Assembly (NCBI GenBank): GCA_900751815.1 | Contig: CAADST010000096.1 | Span: forward strand, 1-6,556 | DNA from: Bacilli bacterium | Lineage (GTDB): Bacteria; Bacillota_I; Bacilli_A; RF39; UBA660 | Reading direction: 5' to 3' | DNA: 6,556 bases | Shown: positions 1-5,035 of the stretch, piece by piece | How the letters are laid out: every line of letters begins with the position of its first letter | Position numbering within the stretch: position 1 is the stretch's first letter | Translations under genes and position numbers: made by a program | Notes under the pieces: generated by a model | Databases searched by the model: none | Seen by the model: the letters and a program-made list of their open reading frames with translations, nothing else | What the model was told of the DNA's origin: nothing

Positions 1-953
1 ATATAATTAAACAAATAAAGAAAAAAACTTTATCTTGGAAAATGAATGCTTTAAATATATGTTTAGATTTAGATAAAAAAATAGAACCAGGGCTTTTCAA
101 TCATATTGAAACAATCAATATAAATTCTATTAATGATATTAAGAAAAATGAAAATTTGAAGGAAATGTTTCCGGATATTGAAAATAATTTAATAGATACT
201 AAAGATGGTCTTGATTTAATTATTAATGTAACTCATGATATAAATGAAAAAACTTATAAAGATAATAAATTATTTGAAAAAGTATTTTCCCCTAAAAAAA
301 TTATTATGACTAAATTAATTGTATTATTGTGTGTGATTATGTATATTATTTCTGGGGTTATGAATGTTTCTGGAGGATTTTTTAGTATTAGTCCAACAAC
401 ATTAGTATATTTAGGGGGAAATATTATTGGTGGTGTTCAAAATCTAGAATTATGGCGACTTATTACAGCAGCATTTTTACATGTTAATATAATGCATTTA
501 TTAGTTAATATGTATTCATTAATAATTATAGGTTCACAGGTAGAAACATTTATTGGAAGATTTAAATTTGTGTTTATCTATATAATCAGTGCAATAGTAG
601 GAAATTTATTATCTTTAGTATTTAGCGAAGCAAATATTGTTTCAGTTGGTGCTAGTGGAGCAATATTTGGTTTAATGGGAGCTTTACTTTATTTTGGATA
701 TCATTATCGTTTGTATTTAAGTGAAGCTATAAAGACACAAATTATACCTGTTATTGTTTTAAATCTTTTATTAGGATTTATGGTAAGTGGTGTTGATAAT
801 GCTGCTCATATTGGTGGTTTAATTGGTGGGTATCTCGCTTCCATGGCCATAGGTATTGAAAATAAAAGTAAGATCCGTGATAAAACTAATGGATGGATAG
901 TTCTAATATTACTCATTATTTTCTTAAGCTACATTGTATTTTTTGTCAAATAA
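1..953 (+). CDS. Rhomboid-family intramembrane serine protease, GluP/YqgP-like (5' partial)
   Basis: An intramembrane serine protease that should cleave membrane proteins within or next to their transmembrane helices. Numbering from the internal ATG at 42, the rhomboid core shows the WR motif (138-139), H147, the HxxxN oxyanion segment (H152, N156), catalytic Ser205 in GASG and catalytic His256 in NAAHIGG. It has about seven hydrophobic helices, the last at 285-302. A soluble domain of at least 85 residues precedes the membrane core, as in Bacillus GluP/YqgP, but the C-terminal TPR repeats of that protein are absent. The ATG at 42 has no spaced Shine-Dalgarno. The frame is open to the left edge (first whole codon at 3) and the extra residues, IIKQIKKKTLSWK, look like normal protein, so I infer that the true start lies outside the window. 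Rhomboid assignment is firm; substrate unknown. Confidence 0.93.
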   Translation, partial: IIKQIKKKTLSWKMNALNICLDLDKKIEPGLFNHIETININSINDIKKNENLKEMFPDIENNLIDTKDGLDLIINVTHDINEKTYKDNKLFEKVFSPKKIIMTKLIVLLCVIMYIISGVMNVSGGFFSISPTTLVYLGGNIIGGVQNLELWRLITAAFLHVNIMHLLVNMYSLIIIGSQVETFIGRFKFVFIYIISAIVGNLLSLVFSEANIVSVGASGAIFGLMGALLYFGYHYRLYLSEAIKTQIIPVIVLNLLLGFMVSGVDNAAHIGGLIGGYLASMAIGIENKSKIRDKTNGWIVLILLIIFLSYIVFFVK

Positions 954-980
954 AAAGTGAATTTGGTGATTCACTTTTTT
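952..980. terminator. Bidirectional rho-independent terminator between rhomboid and lexA
   Basis: An 11-bp perfect inverted repeat, AAAAAGTGAAT (952-962) and ATTCACTTTTT (969-979), encloses a 6-nt loop. The A-run on one side and T-run on the other give a U-tract in both directions. The stop codons of both convergent genes overlap the stem. Confidence 0.85.
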
Positions 981-1599
981 AAATACTCCTATATAAACCA
1001 ATAGCTTTTCCAAGTATTGTAATGTTGTCAAAAATAAGTGGTGCCATTGTATCATTTTCGGGTTGTAATCTAATATGATCTTGTTCTTTATAAAAAGTTT
1101 TTAAAGTTACTTCATCTTCATCAGTCATAGCAACAACAATATCCCCATTATTGGCAGTATTTTGCCTTTTAACAATAACATAATCATTATCATAAATACC
1201 TTTGTTAATCATTGATGTTCCACTAACATGTAAAACAAAACAATCACCGTTTTTAGGAATTAAAGCTTGTGGTAGGTCAAAAAATTCATCGGGTTGTTCT
1301 ATTGCCGTTATAGGATTTCCTGCAGTTATTTTGCCAAGGAGAGGAACTTTAATTACATCCTCATTTTTTTCTAGGTATTCATTATCTACTAATAATTCAA
1401 TTGTTCTAAATTTATTGTTTTCTGTTTTTAAATATCCTTTGTTTTCTAAATTCTTAACATGAACAAATACAGTGGCAGGGCTACTTAAACCAACTCCTAG
1501 ACATATTTCCCTTATTGCTGGGGGATATCCGTGGTCCGCACTATATTTTTTGATAAAAGTTAATACTTCTTCTTGTCTTTTAGTTAATATATCTTTCAT
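979..1599 (-). CDS. lexA: LexA, SOS response repressor (self-cleaving)
   Basis: Represses DNA-damage genes and cleaves itself when stimulated by RecA filaments. The 206 residues match the normal LexA length. The N-terminal winged HTH (about 1-65) includes YPPAIREI and the recognition-helix region SSPATVFVHVKNLENKGYL. The C-terminal S24 peptidase-like domain has the cleavage bond Ala93-Gly94 in ITAGNP, nucleophile Ser129 in SGTSM and general base Lys167 in VTLK, so self-cleavage appears intact. The ATG at 1599 has a strong GGAGG (1605-1609 on the complement) 5 nt away. It is convergent with the rhomboid gene and divergent from a small membrane-protein gene. The shared intergenic region carries two LexA-box-like palindromes, so autoregulation is expected. 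Identification is very secure. Confidence 0.97.
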   Translation of the reverse strand: MKDILTKRQEEVLTFIKKYSADHGYPPAIREICLGVGLSSPATVFVHVKNLENKGYLKTENNKFRTIELLVDNEYLEKNEDVIKVPLLGKITAGNPITAIEQPDEFFDLPQALIPKNGDCFVLHVSGTSMINKGIYDNDYVIVKRQNTANNGDIVVAMTDEDEVTLKTFYKEQDHIRLQPENDTMAPLIFDNITILGKAIGLYRSI

Positions 1600-1615
1600 T
1601 TATACCTCCAATATA

Positions 1616-1644
1616 ATTTTACAATACTTTATGTAAAATGTCAA
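1616..1644 (-). promoter_or_regulatory. lexA promoter
   Basis: On the complement, a perfect -35 TTGACA (1639-1644) is followed by a 17-nt spacer and -10 TAAAAT (1616-1621). The predicted start near 1609 would leave a leader of about 10 nt beginning at the Shine-Dalgarno, which is unusually short. LexA box 1 (1642-1655) overlaps the -35. Confidence 0.75.
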
Positions 1645-1655
1645 ACATTTGTTTA
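1642..1655. promoter_or_regulatory. LexA operator (SOS box) 1, lexA side
   Basis: CAAACATTTGTTTA resembles the Firmicutes SOS box CGAAC-N4-GTTCG, matching 7 of 10 half-site positions. It overlaps the -35 of the lexA promoter, the right place for autorepression. It is the weaker of the two boxes. Confidence 0.6.
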
Positions 1656-1664
1656 TATTTATTA

Positions 1665-1693
1665 TTGACACGAACAAATTTTCGTGATAAATT
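1665..1693 (+). promoter_or_regulatory. Promoter of the SOS microprotein gene
   Basis: A perfect -35 TTGACA (1665-1670), a 17-nt spacer and -10 TAAATT (1688-1693) preceded by an extended -10 TG (1685-1686). Transcription would begin near 1700, leaving a leader of about 18 nt before the ATG at 1718. The strong LexA box fills the spacer, so tight repression without DNA damage is expected. Confidence 0.75.
1669..1686. promoter_or_regulatory. LexA operator (SOS box) 2, strong
   Basis: An 18-bp palindrome with perfect arms CACGAA (1669-1674) and TTCGTG (1681-1686). Its 14-bp core, CGAACAAATTTTCG (1671-1684), matches CGAAC-N4-GTTCG at 9 of 10 half-site positions. It lies between the -35 and -10 of the rightward promoter. 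Its centre is 29 bp from that of box 1, close to three helical turns. Confidence 0.82.
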
Positions 1694-1717
1694 AGTTTTA
1701 GAAAAGAGGTAATTAAA

Positions 1718-1855
1718 ATGTTAGAAGTTTTAAAAAAGTATAGTGGAATAATATTTTTCTATTTAGTAATTGTAGGTATGGTATTTTTGATAAACACCCG
1801 TTTTAGTGAGTTAAATGAAAATGATGAAGTCATAACTGTTGCTTTAAGTGAATAA
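1718..1855 (+). CDS. SOS-controlled 45-residue single-pass membrane protein, candidate division inhibitor
   Basis: ATG at 1718 is preceded by GAGG (1706-1709) at 8 nt and ends at TAA 1853-1855. The 45 residues comprise a short N-terminus with KK at 6-7, one hydrophobic helix at about 10-26 (GIIFFYLVIVGMVFLIN), and a C-terminal tail of about 19 residues rich in acidic residues (E31, E34, D36, E37, E45). By the positive-inside rule the N-terminus is probably cytoplasmic and the tail outside. It is transcribed divergently from lexA under a near-consensus LexA box. In Bacillus this position holds yneA, an SOS division inhibitor with one TM helix and a LysM domain; LysM is absent here. Comparable tiny SOS membrane inhibitors exist elsewhere (SidA in Caulobacter, SosA in Staphylococcus). 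That it inhibits division is inferred from position, regulation and topology. Existence of the gene is well supported; function is a hypothesis. Confidence 0.8.
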   Translation: MLEVLKKYSGIIFFYLVIVGMVFLINTRFSELNENDEVITVALSE

Positions 1856-1886
1856 GATTTAAGTGGAATTATTTTTAGCATTATAG

Positions 1887-1892
1887 TATAAT
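1887..1892 (+). promoter_or_regulatory. Possible -10 element of the glycosyltransferase gene
   Basis: A perfect TATAAT lies 16 nt before the ATG at 1909. No good -35 is seen at 16-18 nt, and transcription would start right at the Shine-Dalgarno. The gene may instead be read from the SOS promoter upstream. Confidence 0.35.
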
Positions 1893-1898
1893 TAATGT

Positions 1899-1904
1899 GG
1901 AGAG
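1899..1904 (+). promoter_or_regulatory. Ribosome binding site that sets the glycosyltransferase start
   Basis: GGAGAG lies 4-6 nt before ATG 1909. An in-frame GTG at 1897 overlaps this site and has none of its own, so ATG 1909 is the likely start. Confidence 0.7.
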
Positions 1905-1908
1905 ATTT

Positions 1909-3048
1909 ATGAAAAAGAAAATATTAATTACATATGCTCCATATGGTTCTGGTCACAAATCAATGGCTCAAAATATTTATAATTATTTTAATGATTCTAG
2001 TGACTATGAAATAAAGTTATTGGATATTGCTAAATATTCGAACTTTTTAGGACGCTTTACTATTAAAGCTTTTGATTTAATAATAAAGAAGAGATTTCAT
2101 AAGACATTTAATTTTATCTATGATGTTGCTAATAATAAAGTTGCTTGTCTAAATCAGATGAAAAACATGAAAAGATTATTTGATAATGATAAGTTAAGAA
2201 GTGAAATTGTTGATTTTAATCCTGATATAGTTATATCTACCCACTTTGCGGGTTCAAATATCACATCTTATTATAATAAACTTGGTTTAACTAATGCTTA
2301 TATTATGACAGTTGTAACGGATTTTGTCACACATAGTTATTGGTATAAAGATCATGAATCACAAGATGCCTTTATTGTTGCTAATGATATTGTTAAAAAT
2401 GTAATGATTAAAAAAGGTGTACCTAGTGAAAAAGTTTATGCATTTGGTCTTCCTTTTGATAGGAAGAAAATGGATAGTGTTGCACCAAAAGAAGAAGTGT
2501 ATTTAAAATATAATATAGATGCTACAAAAAAGACTTATCTTTTCTTTGGAGGGGGTACTGCAGGATCAATAAAGAATTTTGATTATTTTAAAGCATTACT
2601 TAAGAAAAATTATCCTATTAACTTAATATTTGTTAGTGGTAAAAATAAGGAACTTGAAGAAAAATGTCGGAGATTCGTGTTACAAGAACATATTAGTAAT
2701 GTAACTGTTTTAGGTTTTGTGAATGATGTATATAGTTTACTAAATATAACAGATGTCGTAATTACTAAGCCAGGAGGAGCAACTTTAACCGAATGTATTG
2801 ACATGCGAGTTCCAATGATTTTAATTCCGGGGAATGGGGGGCCAGAAAAATATAATGCTAAATATATTGCTCATAAAAAGTATGGTGTAAAAGTAATTGG
2901 TGCTTGGGGAATGTGTCGGGCAGTGGGTAAACTTTTAAATAATCCAAATATTATAAGTAAATGGCAAGAAAATTTAGCTAAAAATACTAAAAATGAATCA
3001 ACTAGAAAAATATTAGAACTTACAAATAAGTTGTTGGATAAAAAGTAA
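1909..3048 (+). CDS. Diacylglycerol glucosyltransferase / MGDG synthase-like protein (GT28, UgtP-type)
   Basis: A peripheral membrane glycosyltransferase expected to move a sugar from a UDP-sugar to diacylglycerol, making mono- or diglycosyl lipids that shape the membrane and can anchor lipoteichoic acid. The 379-residue length fits UgtP. The N-terminal half has the family motif GSGHKSMA (13-20), STHFAG (110-115) and VTDF..H..W (136-145). The C-terminal nucleotide-sugar half has GGGTAG (214-219), SGKN (243-246), GFVNDV (269-274), KPGGATLTE (287-295) and IPGNGGPEKYNA (306-317). The start is ATG 1909. It lies 53 bp after the SOS microprotein gene on the same strand, so readthrough is possible. 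In B. subtilis UgtP also restrains FtsZ according to nutrient supply; nothing here tests that role. Family is firm; the exact sugar and number of additions cannot be told from sequence. Confidence 0.9.
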   Translation: MKKKILITYAPYGSGHKSMAQNIYNYFNDSSDYEIKLLDIAKYSNFLGRFTIKAFDLIIKKRFHKTFNFIYDVANNKVACLNQMKNMKRLFDNDKLRSEIVDFNPDIVISTHFAGSNITSYYNKLGLTNAYIMTVVTDFVTHSYWYKDHESQDAFIVANDIVKNVMIKKGVPSEKVYAFGLPFDRKKMDSVAPKEEVYLKYNIDATKKTYLFFGGGTAGSIKNFDYFKALLKKNYPINLIFVSGKNKELEEKCRRFVLQEHISNVTVLGFVNDVYSLLNITDVVITKPGGATLTECIDMRVPMILIPGNGGPEKYNAKYIAHKKYGVKVIGAWGMCRAVGKLLNNPNIISKWQENLAKNTKNESTRKILELTNKLLDKK

Positions 3049-3060
3049 TTTTGTGATAAT
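3031..3060 (+). promoter_or_regulatory. Probable tRNA promoter
   Basis: An extended -10 TG-T-GATAAT (3052-3060) with a weak -35 TTGTTG (3031-3036) at 18 nt. The predicted start near 3067 is just before the tRNA at 3071. The -35 lies inside the end of the glycosyltransferase gene. Confidence 0.5.
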
Positions 3061-3070
3061 ATATTTATGG

Positions 3071-3146
3071 GTCCTCGTAGTTTAATGGATAAAACAAGCC
3101 CCTCCTAAGGGTTAGAGTGGAGGTTCGATTCCTCTCGAGGACGCCA
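3071..3146 (+). tRNA. tRNA-Arg, anticodon CCT
   Basis: A 76-nt tRNA that decodes AGG. The acceptor arms GTCCTCG (3071-3077) and CGAGGAC (3136-3142) pair fully. The D stem is GTTT/AAAC. The anticodon stem AGCCC (3097-3101) and GGGTT (3109-3113) frames the loop CTCCTAA with CCT at 3104-3106. The variable loop is 5 nt. The T stem GGAGG/CCTCT (one G-T pair) encloses TTCGATT. Discriminator G and an encoded CCA (3144-3146) follow. No base pair is broken, so it should be functional. Confidence 0.96.
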
Positions 3147-3161
3147 AATATATTAAAATTT

Positions 3162-3187
3162 ACTGCTTCAAAAAATCAGTTTTTTTG
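3162..3187 (+). terminator. Possible weak terminator after the tRNA
   Basis: ACTG (3162-3165) can pair with CAGT (3177-3180) ahead of a T-run. Alternatively CAAAAAA (3169-3175) can pair with TTTTTTG (3181-3187). Both stems are weak, so this is tentative. Confidence 0.4.
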
Positions 3188-3209
3188 TTAAAAATTGGGA
3201 GATTAATAA

Positions 3210-3447
3210 ATGAATTATAATTTGCATGATGATTACTATTATTATGATATAGTTAGAAAAAATATTAGAAGATATAGAAAGTTAGCGAATTTAACTCAAC
3301 AACAACTAGCCGATGCAATTGATGTTTCAATGCATTATATTTCTCAAATTGAAAGTGCTAATCCTAATAAATATTTTACATTAGTAGTTATTGGGAGAAT
3401 TGCTTGATGTGTTAAATATTGATATAAAGTTATTATTTGAAAAATAA
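3210..3447 (+). pseudogene. Small XRE/Cro-type HTH regulator, broken by a one-base frameshift
   Basis: A minimal DNA-binding regulator made of little more than one HTH_3 domain. ATG 3210 has GGAG (3198-3201) at 8 nt. The domain is recognisable from VRKNIRRYRKLANLTQQQLA through VSMHYISQIES to NKYFTLVVIGRIA. Reading then meets TGA at 3405-3407 after 65 residues. The +1 frame continues without a gap from 3406 as DVLNIDIKLLFEK and stops at TAA 3445-3447, which is exactly the usual last helix of such domains. The simplest reading is one extra T at 3404-3405 in a gene that would make about 78 residues. Reading TGA as Trp gives a tail with no HTH resemblance, so a changed code does not explain it. 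The site is not the CTT-TGA slip of prfB. A sequencing or assembly error is possible. The first residues include a run of four Tyr. Confidence 0.72.
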
Positions 3448-3474
3448 GTTTATATAAGAAATGCTGGTGTTAAT

Positions 3475-3860
3475 TTGGAAAAACAAAATATTTGTAAAGT
3501 TTTGGGAAACAATATAAAATATTATAGATATCTTGCTAAATATACTCAAGAACAATTAGCGGAGAATACTGGGGCAAAAGTTATTATTACTGATGTAAGT
3601 AGTAATGATAATACATATGGAAAAGATTATAGTATAGAAAAATATGAGAATACTAAATGGGTTGAATTAAAAAATTAGAAAATAATGTGGTAACAACAAT
3701 GGAAGGATATAAAGTAAATGAAGATGATATTTTAATAATGGAAATAAATTGGGAAAAAATATATGGTTCTTTAACAAGTGGAAGGTATCGTTTGATAAAA
3801 ACTGTTAGGAATAATAATTTTTCAGATAAAAAATATATACTTGTTGAATTTAATTTGTAG
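3475..3860 (+). pseudogene. Chimeric remnant: half an XRE HTH domain joined to a bacterial Ig-like domain, frame-interrupted
   Basis: The first part, from TTG 3475, has ICKVLGNNIKYYRYLAKYTQ and EQLAENTG, the first two helices of an XRE HTH domain resembling the gene just upstream. At about residue 31 it passes directly into AKVIITDVSSNDNTYGKDYS, IEKYENTKWVELKN, with no recognition helix. This second part matches a bacterial Ig-like domain (the type I know as Big_14) usually found in secreted lipoproteins. The frame stops at TAG 3676-3678. The -1 frame from 3675 continues the same domain with LENNVV, INWEKIYGSL, SGRYRLIKTV and KKYILVEFNL to TAG 3858-3860. The break falls on A6 followed by TT. 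The start is weak (TTG, only GGTG upstream) and there is no signal peptide or lipobox, so the Ig domain has lost its export signal. I read this as deletion debris. Programmed frameshifting is a less likely alternative. Confidence 0.68.
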
Positions 3861-3882
3861 GTAGATTATAAAAAAATATAAT
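3854..3882 (+). promoter_or_regulatory. Probable promoter of the lipoprotein operon
   Basis: A perfect TATAAT (3877-3882) with a poor -35 TTTGTA (3854-3859) at 17 nt. Transcription would begin near 3889, giving a leader of about 28 nt before ATG 3917. Confidence 0.45.
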
Positions 3883-3901
3883 AGAAGATTATTTTATTTA
3901 G

Positions 3902-3913
3902 AAAGGATTGGAG
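3902..3913 (+). promoter_or_regulatory. Ribosome binding region that sets the lipoprotein start
   Basis: AAAGGA (3902-3907) and GGAG (3910-3913) both precede ATG 3917. The in-frame TTG at 3908 directly abuts the first and overlaps the second, so it is not a credible start. Confidence 0.55.
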
Positions 3914-3916
3914 TTA

Positions 3917-4351
3917 ATGAAAAAAATAATTTTAATATTAATTAGTATTTGTGTTTTAACCGGTTGTAATCATGTATATGATAATAATGAATTTAATTTC
4001 GGACCTGATGAAATGCTTTCTTTAGACAGGACAAGTGCTGATAGTCCATTTAAAGTGTTATATGAACTTAATGATGGAAGAAAAATAATAACAAATTTTG
4101 ATAGTATTGATTATAGATATTATCAAGATGATCAAAAAGATACTATAGAAGTATCTTTAGGGGAAGCATTGGATAATAACATATTAACAACAAATGATTT
4201 TATAGATAAACTATCTTTATTAGAAACTGATAATTCTGATTTATATTGTAATGAAGCTAAAACACAATGTTTGTATATTTGTGAAAATGATAATATCGTA
4301 TTAGGAACAGATACAAATATAGATGATATAATAAGTGAGTGTAGTAGATAA
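3917..4351 (+). CDS. Putative lipoprotein of unknown function
   Basis: From ATG 3917 the product is 144 residues. It has a lipoprotein signal: Lys at 2-3, a hydrophobic stretch, and the lipobox LTGC with Cys17 as the lipidated residue. It should therefore be anchored on the outer face of the membrane. The mature part, about 128 residues, is acidic. It has a probable beta segment FKVLYELNDGRKIITNF (45-61) and a helical stretch SLGEALDNNILTTNDFIDKL (80-99). Cysteines at 111, 118, 122 and 142 could form disulfides outside the cell. I do not recognise a named domain. It opens a three-gene cluster with its own -10 and is followed after only 2 nt by a small membrane protein, which suggests coupled translation and a shared envelope role. 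Confidence 0.82.
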   Translation: MKKIILILISICVLTGCNHVYDNNEFNFGPDEMLSLDRTSADSPFKVLYELNDGRKIITNFDSIDYRYYQDDQKDTIEVSLGEALDNNILTTNDFIDKLSLLETDNSDLYCNEAKTQCLYICENDNIVLGTDTNIDDIISECSR

Positions 4352-4353
4352 TT

Positions 4354-4632
4354 ATGAAAAAGAAAAATATAATTTTATTTATTTTAGTATTTATAATAAC
4401 ATATTTATATTTATCATTTTGTACTGGTTTAACTCTAAGAGTAAATGGAAATTTTATAAATAATTTAATTAGCGTAGCATGGCTTAAGATGATCATAGCA
4501 ACAATTATAGCAATATTGGGAGTAATATATTATAAAATATATAAAAAGCAAGACAAAAAAGTAAAAATAATTATGATATTATTAGTTATAGTTATTTGTA
4601 TAATTGTTTTATGTTTAAATATGTTAGATTAG
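4354..4632 (+). CDS. Small three-helix membrane protein of unknown function
   Basis: A 92-residue protein with hydrophobic helices at about 5-25, 39-61 and 70-90, separated by a polar segment (NGNFINN) and a Lys-rich loop (KIYKKQDKKVK). With KKK at the N-terminus inside, the Lys-rich loop is also cytoplasmic and the C-terminus faces out. The ATG is 2 nt after the lipoprotein stop and has no clear Shine-Dalgarno, so translation is probably coupled to that gene. The next gene's ribosome binding site overlaps this stop. No family recognised. The residues LYLSFCTGLTLRVNGNF between helices 1 and 2 are the most distinctive part and would be the best query. Confidence 0.75.
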   Translation: MKKKNIILFILVFIITYLYLSFCTGLTLRVNGNFINNLISVAWLKMIIATIIAILGVIYYKIYKKQDKKVKIIMILLVIVICIIVLCLNMLD

Positions 4633-4642
4633 GGAGGAAATT

Positions 4643-4957
4643 ATGTATAATTATGATTTTAAAAAAACACATGAATCGATACTTAAAGAAGCAAGAGATG
4701 TAAATGTAAAAGTTGATAAGAAGTACTTTCAAACAACATTTGTATTAACTGAAAAAAATTTATTAGTATTTTATGATATTAATAGAGGTAATCCTATCTG
4801 GGGAGCTGGAACTTATACACCACCAAGTTTAGATTTATTATTTAGTGTACCTAGAGATAATGTAGTATATGAAATAATAGATAATAATTTATATTTAATA
4901 GTTGGTAAACAAAAAATTAATTGTTATGATTTTGATTTAGAAGAATTTTTGAAATAA
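4643..4957 (+). CDS. Hypothetical 104-residue cytoplasmic protein
   Basis: A strong AGGGAGG (4631-4637) lies 5 nt before the ATG, so this gene is translated well on its own. There is no signal peptide or membrane helix. A short helical start (MYNYDFKKTHESILKEA) leads into strand-rich sequence: VKVDKKYFQTTFVLTEKNLL, VFYDINRGN, then DLLFSVPRDNVVYEII, NNLYLIVGKQKINCYDF and a final helix DLEEFLK. The alternating short strands with a closing helix recall small PH-like folds, but that is only an impression; no motif identifies it. The segment WGAGTYTPPS (53-62) is unusual and could be a binding loop. It is last in the lipoprotein cluster, directly before a strong terminator. Confidence 0.8.
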   Translation: MYNYDFKKTHESILKEARDVNVKVDKKYFQTTFVLTEKNLLVFYDINRGNPIWGAGTYTPPSLDLLFSVPRDNVVYEIIDNNLYLIVGKQKINCYDFDLEEFLK

Positions 4958-4962
4958 CTTTG

Positions 4963-4986
4963 GAATAACCTAGTTATTCTTTTTTT
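4963..4986 (+). terminator. Rho-independent terminator of the lipoprotein cluster
   Basis: GAATAAC (4963-4969) and GTTATTC (4973-4979) form a 7-bp stem with a 3-nt CTA loop, followed by seven Ts (4980-4986). It begins 5 nt after the stop at 4955-4957. Confidence 0.88.
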
Positions 4987-4999
4987 ATGTTTTTTCTTG

Positions 5000-5008
5000 T
5001 GATATAAT
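5000..5008 (+). promoter_or_regulatory. Extended -10 promoter of the ZIP transporter gene
   Basis: TG-A-TATAAT is a perfect extended -10 element. No good -35 is seen; the region 16-18 nt upstream is the T-run of the terminator. Transcription should start near 5015, about 21 nt before ATG 5036. Confidence 0.7.
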
Positions 5009-5035
5009 AGATTTGTACTTGAGAGGAAGTGCGTT

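Noticed and set aside
1202..1462. 86-codon open frame on the + strand inside lexA
   Set aside because: Antisense to a secure lexA gene, no ribosome site or recognisable protein features.
2610..2804. 64-codon open frame on the - strand inside the glycosyltransferase gene
   Set aside because: Shadow of conserved GT28 coding sequence, with low-complexity Ser/Leu composition.
3122..3146. tRNA 3' end as an att site
   Set aside because: I looked for a second copy of the T-arm and acceptor sequence downstream and found none in the window, and no integrase is present.
3222..3246. TAT/GAT-rich triplet run near the start of the HTH gene
   Set aside because: Short low-complexity coding sequence for a Tyr/Asp-rich N-terminus; not long or regular enough to call a repeat.
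3399..3408. Programmed +1 frameshift like that of prfB at GCT TGA
   Set aside because: The prfB site needs CTT before TGA so that tRNA-Leu can re-pair; GCT would not re-pair well on CTT, and no Shine-Dalgarno-like stimulator is at the right distance.
3398..3420. TGA read as Trp (genetic code 4) to explain the broken HTH gene
   Set aside because: Readthrough gives a tail unlike any HTH end, while the +1 frame gives the expected helix; other genes use TGG for Trp.
4257..4496. 79-codon open frame on the - strand across the lipoprotein and membrane-protein genes
   Set aside because: Its Ile/Tyr/Phe-rich sequence is what AT-rich antisense gives; it would overlap two well-placed genes.
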